Positions 55,205 to 64,000 of a stretch of DNA of 64,000 nt are shown in pieces. Within the stretch, counting starts at the first letter, position 1. Every line of letters starts with the position of its first letter. A program made the position numbers and the translations under genes. The notes below the pieces were generated by a model that saw nothing but the letters and a program-made list of their open reading frames with translations, had not been told where the DNA came from and did not search any database. The stretch lies in contig JAUXTH010000050.1 of NCBI GenBank assembly GCA_030679035.1, positions 1-64,000 of the forward strand, read 5' to 3'. Source of the DNA: Methylobacter sp. Lineage in GTDB: Bacteria; Pseudomonadota; Gammaproteobacteria; Methylococcales; Methylomonadaceae.

Positions 55205-57001
55205 TCATTGTGTCGGCCTTCGCGCCTCGCGGAACCATACCCGGTATTTCTCCATTTTCGCGCGCTGTTCCGCCGGCGCGTGGCGGCGGCAGGTGGAATA
55301 TTCCTCCGTGCCCGGCTTCGCGCCCCAACGCATTTCGGCGCAGTCATTGGGATTATATGTCATTTCATAGGCTGGCTTCCGTGCCAGCACCTCGGCCACG
55401 GAAAGCTCCCACGGGCTGCCGTCCGTGCGCGTATAGCGGATGCTGCGTTCCTGGATGCGCATTGCATGGTACTGCTCAATTTCAGCCTTGGCCTGTTCGG
55501 GGTTCCTGCCGTTCATCACGAACAATTCGGGATGGCGCACGATCTTCTCGGGCAAGCCGTTCAGCACATTGATGGCGATGATCAGGCGCATGTCGCGGGA
55601 GGGCGTGGAGTAATCCTCCCAAGGGCCTATGGTCTGGAAAATCGCGGCGCCGCCAGGCATCGGGATGACGCTGCCGGGGTTTTTGCGGAAATACGCCTCG
55701 CCGTTTTCCACAGAGTTTACGCGGGTCTCGATTTGCTCGACCAATGCATCCAGCGTGGCTTCGTAAGCTTGCTTGGGTTCAAGGCCTTTGGGGTTGGCGA
55801 GCTTGGCCAGCCGGGCATAGAAATCGTCGGGGGAAAGTTGATCTTGCTCCAGGGAAAATGGGGCGAAGCTGGGCGTATCGATCAAGTCATCATTGGAGAG
55901 CGCCCGCAATCCGCCCGAGGCCGCGCGGGCCAAGGGGCGGAAAGCCTTGAAACCAGGCCCGGAGCCGGCGACGTTGGCGAACAGGAAAGTGCCTTCCCAG
56001 AACCGCTTGCGGGTGACCGAGTTGTCCGGCTGGGCATCGACGGCCAGCAAGATGCCGGGGCGGTCCGATGTCTGCGGCACCCATTCAACCAGCACCAGCA
56101 CATGGCCGTAGGGATCGGCATAGACCGTCCCCGGCCAGAGCGTCTCCCGGTTGAGAGGGACGGGATACAGATCCGTGGATTCGTCCTCAAGCCCGGTTCG
56201 CGCCGAGCCCGAATGGACGGCATCCGCCAACTGCCGACTGACATTCCTGAAGTCGGCCTGCGAGTTGATGCCGTGGGTGAATTCGGTCTTGACGATGGCC
56301 GCGCCGCAATGCGGAGGCGCGTTGGCCGAACCACGCCCGCAGGCGCGGAAAGCGATTGGCAGGCCGACCTTCCAGGCAAAATAAGCCCGCAAGGTGTAGG
56401 GCAAGTCGGCACAATCGGGAGTTAATGGCAGGCCTTTGTCTTCGTTGAGGCCGAGATGGTTGTGCAGGAAGTTGCCCTCGGTGTTGCGCAACACCGGCTC
56501 CAGGGAAGCGAAGCTGAGGTTTTCCTCGGGCGGCGCACCAAACAACTCTTCGAGCCATGCAGAATAAAAAGCTTCGGTCGCAAGTCCCCACGCTTTGGGT
56601 TTTTCCTGTGTGCCTGATCCGCCGATGGTGAGTGGATGGCAGGCGGTAAGCTTGCCATCCAGGTCGGCTACCACCCGGTAATCCCCGTTGTTGAGCCCAT
56701 CCAAAGCGGTGACCAAGCTCCAAGGCGGGCCGCCTCGGCGGTGGGATTGCAGGGGTATGCGCCGGCCTTGACTGTCGATCAGGGCCAGCTCCGACACGGG
56801 GCCGTCCGTGGACACGGCCATGATCTTGACCTGTTTATCTGCTTTGGGGTTGAGGGGCGAGATCCAGATATGCGTCTCGCCAGTTTCTTCGCATGAAAAA
56901 TCATCGGCCAGCGCCACCGAAATGCTGGCCCATGCCAGCAGGCAAGCGAGAAAATGGTGAAAGATTTTGACTAAGGTTGTCATGCTCGCGCGTTTGTTCA
57001 T
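55205..57001 (-). CDS. Secreted protein of unknown function, possible cysteine peptidase/transglutaminase-like
   Basis: Signal peptide-like N-terminus; DCADLPYTLRAYFAWKVGLPIAFRACGRG and VYADPYGHVLVLVEW. Confidence 0.65.
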   Translation of the reverse strand: MNKRASMTTLVKIFHHFLACLLAWASISVALADDFSCEETGETHIWISPLNPKADKQVKIMAVSTDGPVSELALIDSQGRRIPLQSHRRGGPPWSLVTALDGLNNGDYRVVADLDGKLTACHPLTIGGSGTQEKPKAWGLATEAFYSAWLEELFGAPPEENLSFASLEPVLRNTEGNFLHNHLGLNEDKGLPLTPDCADLPYTLRAYFAWKVGLPIAFRACGRGSANAPPHCGAAIVKTEFTHGINSQADFRNVSRQLADAVHSGSARTGLEDESTDLYPVPLNRETLWPGTVYADPYGHVLVLVEWVPQTSDRPGILLAVDAQPDNSVTRKRFWEGTFLFANVAGSGPGFKAFRPLARAASGGLRALSNDDLIDTPSFAPFSLEQDQLSPDDFYARLAKLANPKGLEPKQAYEATLDALVEQIETRVNSVENGEAYFRKNPGSVIPMPGGAAIFQTIGPWEDYSTPSRDMRLIIAINVLNGLPEKIVRHPELFVMNGRNPEQAKAEIEQYHAMRIQERSIRYTRTDGSPWELSVAEVLARKPAYEMTYNPNDCAEMRWGAKPGTEEYSTCRRHAPAEQRAKMEKYRVWFREARRPTQ

Positions 57002-57183
57002 TGATTACCTTTATAATTTGCTCGCCTTAACCGAACGCATTGGCAAAAGGCATCCAAAGAGTTGGTATGACAATGGTTATTTCCATACTAAATGTTAAAA
57101 ATGAAACGTGGCAAAACTAAACTGACCGTCTGGTTTTGGCGGAAAGCGGAAAATTATAGTTTCAGACATCGTCAGCAAAAAGT

Positions 57184-57891
57184 CTAAATTATTTCTTTGC
57201 CATGTCGGGTCAAATCTGATCGGACACAGTTTGGCGGCGCCCGATAGCGTTCCAAATCCTCCGGCGTATCCAAATCCCACTGTTCGCTCAATTCGTGATG
57301 GCGAAGTTTATAACGTTCGATACGGTTGCGGGTTTCACCAAGCACCTGCGCCGTTCCCCAAGGCATGTTATCGAAGAGTTCCGGGTGAGGGCGGTTGAGC
57401 CCGATTAGCACGTAGCCGCCGTCTTCTGCGGGAGCTAACACGACGTCATTTTCCTTATTCAAGGCGGTTAGCGCTTGCTCCAGATCCTGTTCGGTTAATG
57501 ACGGGCAATCGCAGCCCATTAATAAGGCGTGGGAGTAGTCGGCAAGCGCCGAGCGAAAAGCGTGGTGCATGCGTTCGCCTAAATCGGTTCCTTGTTGTTG
57601 CTTTAGAACTAACGGATAGGCGGCTTTCGATTCGCTAAAAAATACATGGTCGGTTGTTGGCGAGCACCAGAGTTGTACGGGGCATAAGTGGCTTTGCGTC
57701 GCCCGCTGGAGTGTTTTTGTGCTGAGTTCGATATGAAGCTCTGAGGCCTGTTCGGCGGTTAATTCCGGGATTAGGCGGGTTTTAACTTGGCCGGAAATCG
57801 GGGCTTTGCAGAAAATCATCAGGACGGCGTTGGGGTATTTGTAAGTCATGATTGATAAGTTACGGGCGATTAATGGAGCGTTTTTACGCAA
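57184..57891 (-). CDS. TIGR04282-like glycosyltransferase (DUF2064)
   Basis: AVLMIFCKAPISGQVKTRLIPEL, LMGCDCPSLTEQDLEQAL, APAEDGGYVLIGL. Confidence 0.92.
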   Translation of the reverse strand: MRKNAPLIARNLSIMTYKYPNAVLMIFCKAPISGQVKTRLIPELTAEQASELHIELSTKTLQRATQSHLCPVQLWCSPTTDHVFFSESKAAYPLVLKQQQGTDLGERMHHAFRSALADYSHALLMGCDCPSLTEQDLEQALTALNKENDVVLAPAEDGGYVLIGLNRPHPELFDNMPWGTAQVLGETRNRIERYKLRHHELSEQWDLDTPEDLERYRAPPNCVRSDLTRHGKEII

Positions 57892-57908
57892 AAGTATTTA
57901 AACAACGC

Positions 57909-58117
57909 GTCATCCCGGCAGGGAATGCCGGGATCCAAAAGCCATGGATGGCAATGCCCAATTAGGCCAAAAGTCTCGCCACACGAGACCGATTTTTGAG
58001 TTGTTTTTTCCATACGTTCACTTTAGCACATCCCTGTGATCTCGGTAATTGCTCCTGCATTACTCTACCTTCTGCATCCATGCAGTCGTGGATCCCGTCA
58101 TTCCCTGCCGGGATGAC
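57909..58117. repeat. Inverted pair of palindromic repeats
   Basis: GTCATCCCGGCAGGGAATGCCGGGATCCA (57909-57936) and GTGGATCCCGTCATTCCCTGCCGGGATGAC (58088-58117). Confidence 0.85.
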
Positions 58118-58158
58118 GATATTACGATTTATGCGGTATCTCTATGGGGGGGGCGTAT

Positions 58159-58950
58159 TCAGCGTTTCCGCAACGCCTTAAACGGCAGTAGTAATAATTG
58201 TATAAAGCCTAATTCATGCTGCTCACGGAAAGGGCTTAACCCGATAGCCATAGTCGTTTGCGACTGCTTGGGTTCGGCGACATAGGTTCTGCACAGTCTG
58301 TCCCAGCAGGAAATGGAAAAGCCGTAATTGCTGTCGGTTTCGGTCGGAAGGGTCGAGTGATGGATGCGGTGCATGTCCGGGGTGATGATCAGCCAGCGCA
58401 GTTTTTTATCGATCGCAGCAGGGATATTGATGTTGCTGTGGTTAAAGGTCGCCGCGCCGTTAAGGATGATTTCAAAAGCGATGACCGCCCACGGATTTGC
58501 GCCGATCAAGACAATGCACAGCACTTTGTACAGCATCGAAATCATGATCTCCAGCGGGTGAAAGCGCACGGCGGTGGTGGCATCGAACTCCAGGTCGGTG
58601 TGATGCACCTGATGCAAGCGCCAAAGCAGCGGCCATTTGTGCGAAACGATGTGCTGGCAGTAAATGGCAAAATCGAGGAATAATAAAGTCACGGTAATCG
58701 ACAGCCATTCGGGGGCGGGTACTTGATTTAGCAATCCGTAACCTTGGCCTGCGGCGGTTACGGCGCTCAGGTAGGCCATGCCGCCGATGGTCAAGCGCAT
58801 GATTGCGATGTTGAATACGGCGAGCCCCAGGTTAACCGGCCAGCGTTGCTTGCGGCTGATCTGCCGGGCTCTTCTGGGGCTGACATATTCCCAGCCAATC
58901 ATGATGCAGAAAATGCCCAGCGCGACGCTTAAACGGATTATGGTTTCCAA
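58159..58950 (-). CDS. Sterol desaturase/fatty acid hydroxylase family protein
   Basis: His boxes HIVSHKWPLLWRLHQVHHTD, HRIHH; probable TTG start at 58950. Confidence 0.9.
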   Translation of the reverse strand: METIIRLSVALGIFCIMIGWEYVSPRRARQISRKQRWPVNLGLAVFNIAIMRLTIGGMAYLSAVTAAGQGYGLLNQVPAPEWLSITVTLLFLDFAIYCQHIVSHKWPLLWRLHQVHHTDLEFDATTAVRFHPLEIMISMLYKVLCIVLIGANPWAVIAFEIILNGAATFNHSNINIPAAIDKKLRWLIITPDMHRIHHSTLPTETDSNYGFSISCWDRLCRTYVAEPKQSQTTMAIGLSPFREQHELGFIQLLLLPFKALRKR

Positions 58951-59618
58951 AACTGTCCCCTGGAATAAAGTGCGGCCAATAACTGCGGGTCTGCGCCAAA
59001 GAAGTAACGCAGGCGCAGACTCCACATCAGCAGTATAGTCCGGTAGATACCGTAGCGCTTCCATCTTCGCCCGGAGCTGGTGACTTTGGCGCTAAGGCAA
59101 ACCGGCGGACTGATTTTATTTAGCGCCTTACTCAAGGCGATGTCTTCCATCAAGGCAATTTCGGGATATTGCCCCGCTGCTGCAAACGCTTCTTTTGTGA
59201 CAAAAATGACTTGGTCGCCGGTGGCAATGCCGGTCAGGCGTGAACGCAGGTTCATCATCCAGGCGATGACTTTTAACATGAAATGATCGCCGCTTAATTG
59301 GATGTCGAAACGGCCCCATTGCTTGTAGTTGATGTGTTGTTCGATCAGCTGCAAGACGTGTTTGGGCAGGTGGGTATCGGCGTGCAGGAAGATCAACATA
59401 TCCCCGCTGGCATGGCTTGCGCCGAGGTTCATTTGCCGGGCGCGGCCTTTTTCCGAGCTGATGATTTTGTCTGCCAAAGCGGCGGGGACGACAGGCTGTC
59501 CGTCGGTGGCATCGACAATAATGATTTCGCAGTTGTCGCGTAAAGGCTGCAACGGGAACAAACACGAGGCTATGGTTTTTTGTTCATTCAGGGTTGGGAT
59601 GATGATCGAGAATTTCAT
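58938..59618 (-). CDS. TIGR04283-like glycosyltransferase
   Basis: MKFSIIIPTLNEQKTIASCLFPLQPLRDNCEIIIVDATDG; RARQMNLGASHASGDMLIFLHADT. Confidence 0.93.
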   Translation of the reverse strand: MKFSIIIPTLNEQKTIASCLFPLQPLRDNCEIIIVDATDGQPVVPAALADKIISSEKGRARQMNLGASHASGDMLIFLHADTHLPKHVLQLIEQHINYKQWGRFDIQLSGDHFMLKVIAWMMNLRSRLTGIATGDQVIFVTKEAFAAAGQYPEIALMEDIALSKALNKISPPVCLSAKVTSSGRRWKRYGIYRTILLMWSLRLRYFFGADPQLLAALYSRGQFWKP

Positions 59619-59697
59619 TGGAAGAATCACCTCGTTTGCGGTTCCCAAGCCCAATAGACTGTGAAAGTAAATCGTTTCACTAACCTCTTGGCAATAA

Positions 59698-59719
59698 CTG
59701 CCTACATTCATGTAGGCAG
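59698..59719. repeat. 22-bp palindrome
   Basis: CTGCCTACAT-TC-ATGTAGGCAG. Confidence 0.75.
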
Positions 59720-59756
59720 CGCGCGTGAACTAACTTTCCGTATTGCCGGATTTATT

Positions 59757-59803
59757 TGTAAGGGCGAATTTTATTCGCCCAAGGCGATTGAAATCGCCCT
59801 ACA
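59757..59803. repeat. REP-like element abutting the ispG stop codon
   Basis: TGTAAGGGCGAATTTTATTCGCCCAAGGCGATTGAAATCGCCCTACA. Confidence 0.8.
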
Positions 59804-61027
59804 TTACGGCGCGTAATGCGTTTCAATATAGCGTTGCACGATTTCCTGAAATTCTTCGGCGATTCTATCGCCTTTCAGCGTAACCGTTTTTTCGCCGTCT
59901 TCGTAAACCGGCGCTACCGGGGATTCGCCGGTGCCGGGCAGGCTGATGCCGATATTGGCGTTTTTGCTTTCACCCGGCCCGTTGACCACGCAACCCATGA
60001 CCGCGACTTCCATGGCCTCAACGCCCGGATATTGGGTGCGCCAGACCGGCATTTGATCGCGTAAATAGCTTTGGATGTCCATCGCCAGTTTTTGGAAATA
60101 ATCGCTGGTGGTGCGGCCGCAACCGGGGCAGGAGATAACCATCGGCGTGAATGAACGAAAGCCCATGGTTTGCAGAATTTCCTGGCCGACAATCACTTCC
60201 TGGGTTCTGGATGCGCCGGGTTCCGGCGTCAGGGAAATGCGGATGGTGTCGCCGATGCCTTGCTGCATCAACACCGACAAGGCGGCAGCCGAAGAGACGA
60301 TGCCTTTGGAGCCCATGCCTGCTTCGGTCAATCCCAAATGCAACGCATAATCGCAACGGCTGGAAAGATCCTGATAGATATTGATCAATTCCTGCACATT
60401 GCTGATTTTGCAGGACAGGATGATTTTGTTTTTGCCCAGCCCAAGTTCCTCGGCTTTGGCGGCGCTTTCAAGCGCCGACAATACGATCGCTTTGCGGGTT
60501 ACGGCGGCCAAAGGCTCGGGTGTTTTCAGGCTTCTGTTTTCATCCAGCAAGCGGGTCAACACCGCTTGATCCAAGCTGCCGCCGTTGACGCCGATGCGTA
60601 CCGGTTTGTTGTACTGGCAGGCAAATTCAATCATTTGCTGGAATTGTGGGTCACGGCTTTTGCCGCGGCCTACGTTGCCTGGATTGATGCGGTATTTGTC
60701 CAGAGCCTGGGCGCAGTCCGGGTATTTTTCCAGCAGTTTATGGCCGTTAAAATGGAAGTCGCCGACGATCGGAGTCGAGTTACCTTTTTTATCCAACTGA
60801 TTGCGGATTTCGGCAACGGCTGCTGCCGCTTCCTCGGAGTTAACCGTGATGCGGACAAGCTCGGAACCGGCAGCGGCCAGTTCGATGATTTGGTTAACGG
60901 TTGCAGTAATGTTGGCGGTGTCGGTATTGGTCATCGACTGAACGACAATAGGAGCGCCGCCGCCGACTTTAACGTCGCCGACTAAAACTTGGTGGGTGAT
61001 TTTTCTAAGGCTAATGGACATATACAA
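59804..61027 (-). CDS. ispG: (E)-4-hydroxy-3-methylbut-2-enyl-diphosphate synthase
   Basis: [29 protein letters not shown]. Confidence 0.98.
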   Translation of the reverse strand: MYMSISLRKITHQVLVGDVKVGGGAPIVVQSMTNTDTANITATVNQIIELAAAGSELVRITVNSEEAAAAVAEIRNQLDKKGNSTPIVGDFHFNGHKLLEKYPDCAQALDKYRINPGNVGRGKSRDPQFQQMIEFACQYNKPVRIGVNGGSLDQAVLTRLLDENRSLKTPEPLAAVTRKAIVLSALESAAKAEELGLGKNKIILSCKISNVQELINIYQDLSSRCDYALHLGLTEAGMGSKGIVSSAAALSVLMQQGIGDTIRISLTPEPGASRTQEVIVGQEILQTMGFRSFTPMVISCPGCGRTTSDYFQKLAMDIQSYLRDQMPVWRTQYPGVEAMEVAVMGCVVNGPGESKNANIGISLPGTGESPVAPVYEDGEKTVTLKGDRIAEEFQEIVQRYIETHYAP

Positions 61028-61108
61028 AATCTTTTGAAAAAGGTTACAGTTATCTGGAAGAATGTTGTTAAATTATACGCCGATACAGGCCATTGAATAG
61101 AGTTTAGT

Positions 61109-61837
61109 GTGAGGATAAATTATTTTTCCGATATACATTTGGAGTTTGGAGCGCTGGAAGCGCCGGATAATGACGCCGACATTATTGTCGCGGCGGGCGA
61201 TATCGGCATCAATATGCAAGGCGTTGACTGGCTTAAAACACTGGATAAACCGGTTATTTATATTGCCGGTAATCACGAATTTTATGGACAGGAATATCAG
61301 CAAACGTTGCAGTCGATTCGTAAGCAATGCGCCGGCAGCAATGTGCATTTTCTTGAGAACGACTGTTTTGTATTTCAGGATGTGCGCTTTTTAGGCTGTA
61401 CGCTCTGGACCGATCTGTTTGCTGAAGGCGATCAAAAGGCAGCAGCTTTGGGCAAGGCTTTAAATGATTTCAGGCGAATTCAATTTGATAATAAGCCTTT
61501 TGATACTAAAAAGTTTAGCCGTTTGCATAAAGGTTCAAAGATTTGGCTGGAATTGCAATTAGACCAGCCGTTTTCAGGAAAAACGGTCGTCATAACTCAT
61601 CATGCGCCTTCTCAGTGGAGCTGGAATGAGTCGCCCCATGAGCTTAAGAAACTGGCCTATTGCAATGACCTGAAATCGCTGCTGCATGAATACGAGATTG
61701 CGGCCTGGTTCCATGGTCATGTGCACAGTCAGGCGGATTACCGTATAGCGGGCGCCAGGATATTATGCAATCCCAGAGGTTATTTCGGTGCAAAAGTTGT
61801 ACCCGATTTCGATAGGAACAGGACGGTTGATATTTAG
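61109..61837 (+). CDS. Calcineurin-like metallophosphoesterase
   Basis: YFSDIHLEFG, AAGDIG, AGNHEFY, TTHHAPS-like ITHHAPS, FHGHVHSQADY. Confidence 0.92.
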   Translation: MRINYFSDIHLEFGALEAPDNDADIIVAAGDIGINMQGVDWLKTLDKPVIYIAGNHEFYGQEYQQTLQSIRKQCAGSNVHFLENDCFVFQDVRFLGCTLWTDLFAEGDQKAAALGKALNDFRRIQFDNKPFDTKKFSRLHKGSKIWLELQLDQPFSGKTVVITHHAPSQWSWNESPHELKKLAYCNDLKSLLHEYEIAAWFHGHVHSQADYRIAGARILCNPRGYFGAKVVPDFDRNRTVDI

Positions 61838-61913
61838 ACTTGTGTCGGCTGTCGATTGGGAGTTAAAGGTAACTCCTCATTCCCAGAGGTATTGAATAAA
61901 ATAGCACGCAGAT

Positions 61914-61939
61914 GCCAAAAGTAGGCGCCTCCAGGCGAC
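61914..61939 (+). repeat. 26-bp dispersed repeat GCCAAAAGTAGGCGCCTCCAGGCGAC
   Basis: Matches 63321-63346 and the reverse complement of 23418-23443. Confidence 0.85.
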
Positions 61940-62164
61940 ATGGATTTAACGGGTAAAATGGAGCTTTTATAAAGTCCGGTTTAGTGTAGCCATTTCAGTG
62001 CAGACTGCGTATGCCCGTTTTCCTCTTGCGGTGACGCGGATTGAAGATTTTTATCTTCAATCCGCCCTCTACCGATCCCCTCTGCCAGTCTTTATAACGC
62101 CTATTACTGCTTACCTGTACAAAACAGGCAACTTAAGACAGTGACGCAGCGCGCGGAAGCGCTG

Positions 62165-62722
62165 CTAAAGCGGTAGTTGATCTTTTGATGACTCCGATGA
62201 TGGTTTTGAATTTGATTTCTCAGACTTAGACGAATCATCAATGCCGTCATAGCCAAACAGGCCGGTGATCATTTCCCACAGGGTTTTTTCAAGATCGCGC
62301 TTGGGCACTTCGACGGTGGTTTCATCCGATGCTTTAATGACCGGAACTTCGCTGGGTTTGAAATCGCCTTGCACGCCGATTAGCTGATCGTTTTCAAAGT
62401 ATAATGAAATTCTTTTTTGCAGCCTGTCGCCACCTTCAACTTGCGCCGAATAGAGGTAGTCCCAACGCTTCGGGTGAAAAGCATCAACCAGCATCGGTGA
62501 GCCCATGATGTACAGCACCTGGCGTTTGTTCATGTTGGGTCTGAGTTGGTCGATCATGGCTTGATCGACGATATTGCCTTGCTGGACATCCACGGTATAG
62601 ACGCCGGGCAGGTTGGTCAGAATGGTGGTGCACGAGGCGAGTGTCAGACTTGCTAAGACTGCAAGGATACAGAGGGTGAAGCGACTGTTGGATAGATTTA
62701 AAGCAAAAAGCGGCTTTCTCAT
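62165..62722 (-). CDS. bamE: Outer membrane protein assembly factor BamE (SmpA/OmlA)
   Basis: Lipobox [50 protein letters not shown]; divergent from fur. Confidence 0.95.
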   Translation of the reverse strand: MRKPLFALNLSNSRFTLCILAVLASLTLASCTTILTNLPGVYTVDVQQGNIVDQAMIDQLRPNMNKRQVLYIMGSPMLVDAFHPKRWDYLYSAQVEGGDRLQKRISLYFENDQLIGVQGDFKPSEVPVIKASDETTVEVPKRDLEKTLWEMITGLFGYDGIDDSSKSEKSNSKPSSESSKDQLPL

Positions 62723-62858
62723 TGGAGGCTGCGGGTATGTTGAAAATATAAAATCATACAGGATGTTAAAGGATTATCCTATAAAACTGTCATGCGCGGT
62801 CTGCTAAAAAAAGGCTACAATGGGCGCAGTTTTGTATAAAGCGCACAAGCGGAGATTG

Positions 62859-63278
62859 ATGTTGGAAACCCATGATTTAAGGAATGCAGGCCTGAAGGTG
62901 ACTTTGCCTAGGGTCAAGATTCTGCAAATTTTAGAAACGCAGGTTAATGATCGCCATTTAACCGCTGAACAAATTTATAAAATTCTGCTGAGCGAAGAGG
63001 AAGAAATCGGCTTGGCTACGGTTTATCGCGTGTTAACCCAGTTTGAGGCGGCGGGACTGGTGACCCGGCATCACTTTGAAGGCGGCAATTCTGTTTTTGA
63101 ACTGGATAAAGGTACTCATCACGATCACATTCTCTGCATGAACTGCGGCAAGGTCGATGAATTTACCGATGAGGTTATTGAGGCTCGGCAAAAAGAAATT
63201 GCAGCAAAACTGGGCTATGAATTGACCGACCACGGCCTTTATTTATACGGTTTTTGCTCTCAGTGCAGGAAATCCTGA
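62859..63278 (+). CDS. fur: Ferric uptake regulator
   Basis: LRNAGLKVTLPRVKILQILE, GTHHDHILCMNCGKVDEF. Confidence 0.97.
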   Translation: MLETHDLRNAGLKVTLPRVKILQILETQVNDRHLTAEQIYKILLSEEEEIGLATVYRVLTQFEAAGLVTRHHFEGGNSVFELDKGTHHDHILCMNCGKVDEFTDEVIEARQKEIAAKLGYELTDHGLYLYGFCSQCRKS

Positions 63279-63320
63279 TGTATAACTACTCGGTGCCAGC
63301 GAATGCAATGGAACGCGGAT

Positions 63321-63346
63321 GCCAAAAGTAGGCGCCTCTAGGCGAC
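63321..63346 (+). repeat. 26-bp dispersed repeat GCCAAAAGTAGGCGCCTCTAGGCGAC
   Basis: Third copy, next to GGAACGCGGAT...ATCAGCGTTC inverted-repeat arms. Confidence 0.85.
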
Positions 63347-63432
63347 GCAGATAATTATGATTAATTAAGATTTTTCTTTGAATTATCAGCGTTCTATTTT
63401 TGGTTTTTTAATTATTTAAAATTATAAGCTTC

Positions 63433-64000
63433 ATGTTTAAACCTCTCATTTTTTATATCGGCCTGCGTTATACGCGGGCCAAACGTCGAACTCAGTTCAT
63501 TTCTTTTATTACTTTAACATCCGTTTTAGGCATAGCTTTGGGCGTTACGGCGTTGATTGCGGTGTTGTCGGTGATGAACGGCTTTGAGGCCGAATTACGC
63601 GAACGGATACTCGGCATGACTTCGCATGCGACGGCCACCGGACGATACGGCCAGTTGGATAATTGGCAGGAGCTGGAGCGGAAATTAAAAAACTATCCGC
63701 ATGTGGAAGGCGCAGCACCTTTTATTAACGGACAGGTGATGATTAACGCCGACCGGCGCGTTAGCGGCACCATGCTGACCGGGATTTTGCCGGAATACGA
63801 ATCCAGGGTGTCGGAAGTTGCCGATAAGATGAAGGAGGGCAAGCTGTCCGATCTGGTTCCAGGCGAATACGGTATTGTTTTAGGCGTGGAGCTGGCCAAT
63901 TATTTGGGCGTGATCACCGGCGATAAAATCACCGTGATCAGTCCGCAGATTAATTCGACCCCGGCCGGTATTGTGCCGCGCATGAGGCGGTTTACCGTGG
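63433..64000 (+). CDS. Lipoprotein-releasing ABC transporter permease (LolC/LolE), truncated by window end
   Basis: MFKPLIFYIGLRYTRAKRRTQFISFITLTSVLGIALGVTALIAVLSVMNGFEAELRERIL; open to the end, not in ORF track. Confidence 0.93.
   Translation, partial: MFKPLIFYIGLRYTRAKRRTQFISFITLTSVLGIALGVTALIAVLSVMNGFEAELRERILGMTSHATATGRYGQLDNWQELERKLKNYPHVEGAAPFINGQVMINADRRVSGTMLTGILPEYESRVSEVADKMKEGKLSDLVPGEYGIVLGVELANYLGVITGDKITVISPQINSTPAGIVPRMRRFTV

Noticed and set aside
55208-56425. 405-aa plus-strand ORF
   Set aside because: Antisense to the 598-aa secreted protein, which has a signal peptide and coherent sequence; shadow ORF more likely

Overview
Window from a proteobacterial, methanotroph-like gammaproteobacterial chromosome (taxonomy inferred from gene content and order, not searched). 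Bases 1 to ~11.26 kb look like the distal part of an integrated mobile element: HerA/VirB4-like ATPase, PH-domain protein, MobH/TraI_2-like protein, TraD coupling protein, DUF4400-like protein and a HigBA-type toxin-antitoxin cassette bracketed by ~120 bp direct repeats. The element ends at a 3' tRNA-Cys(GCA) fragment followed by a terminator. Next is a type I restriction-modification locus (hsdM-hsdS-RAYT-fic-hsdR-YgjP peptidase). Core chromosome follows: comF, bioBFHCD, cox operon, a ctaA-ftsY gene fusion, ftsE, ftsX, rpoH behind a CIRCE-like operator, methionine salvage, tus, ettA, a second TA pair, ispG, bamE, fur and lolC/E. Most notable observations: (1) one 667-codon ORF joining a complete heme A synthase to a complete FtsY NG domain; (2) palindromic REP-like elements lying in frame inside comF, bioH, bioC, hsdM and a RAYT transposase gene; (3) a MobH-like protein whose HD motif appears lost; (4) a tRNA-Cys att scar; (5) a HigBA promoter predicting a leaderless toxin mRNA; (6) a CIRCE-like operator upstream of rpoH. 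No database search was run; family names rest on motif recognition.
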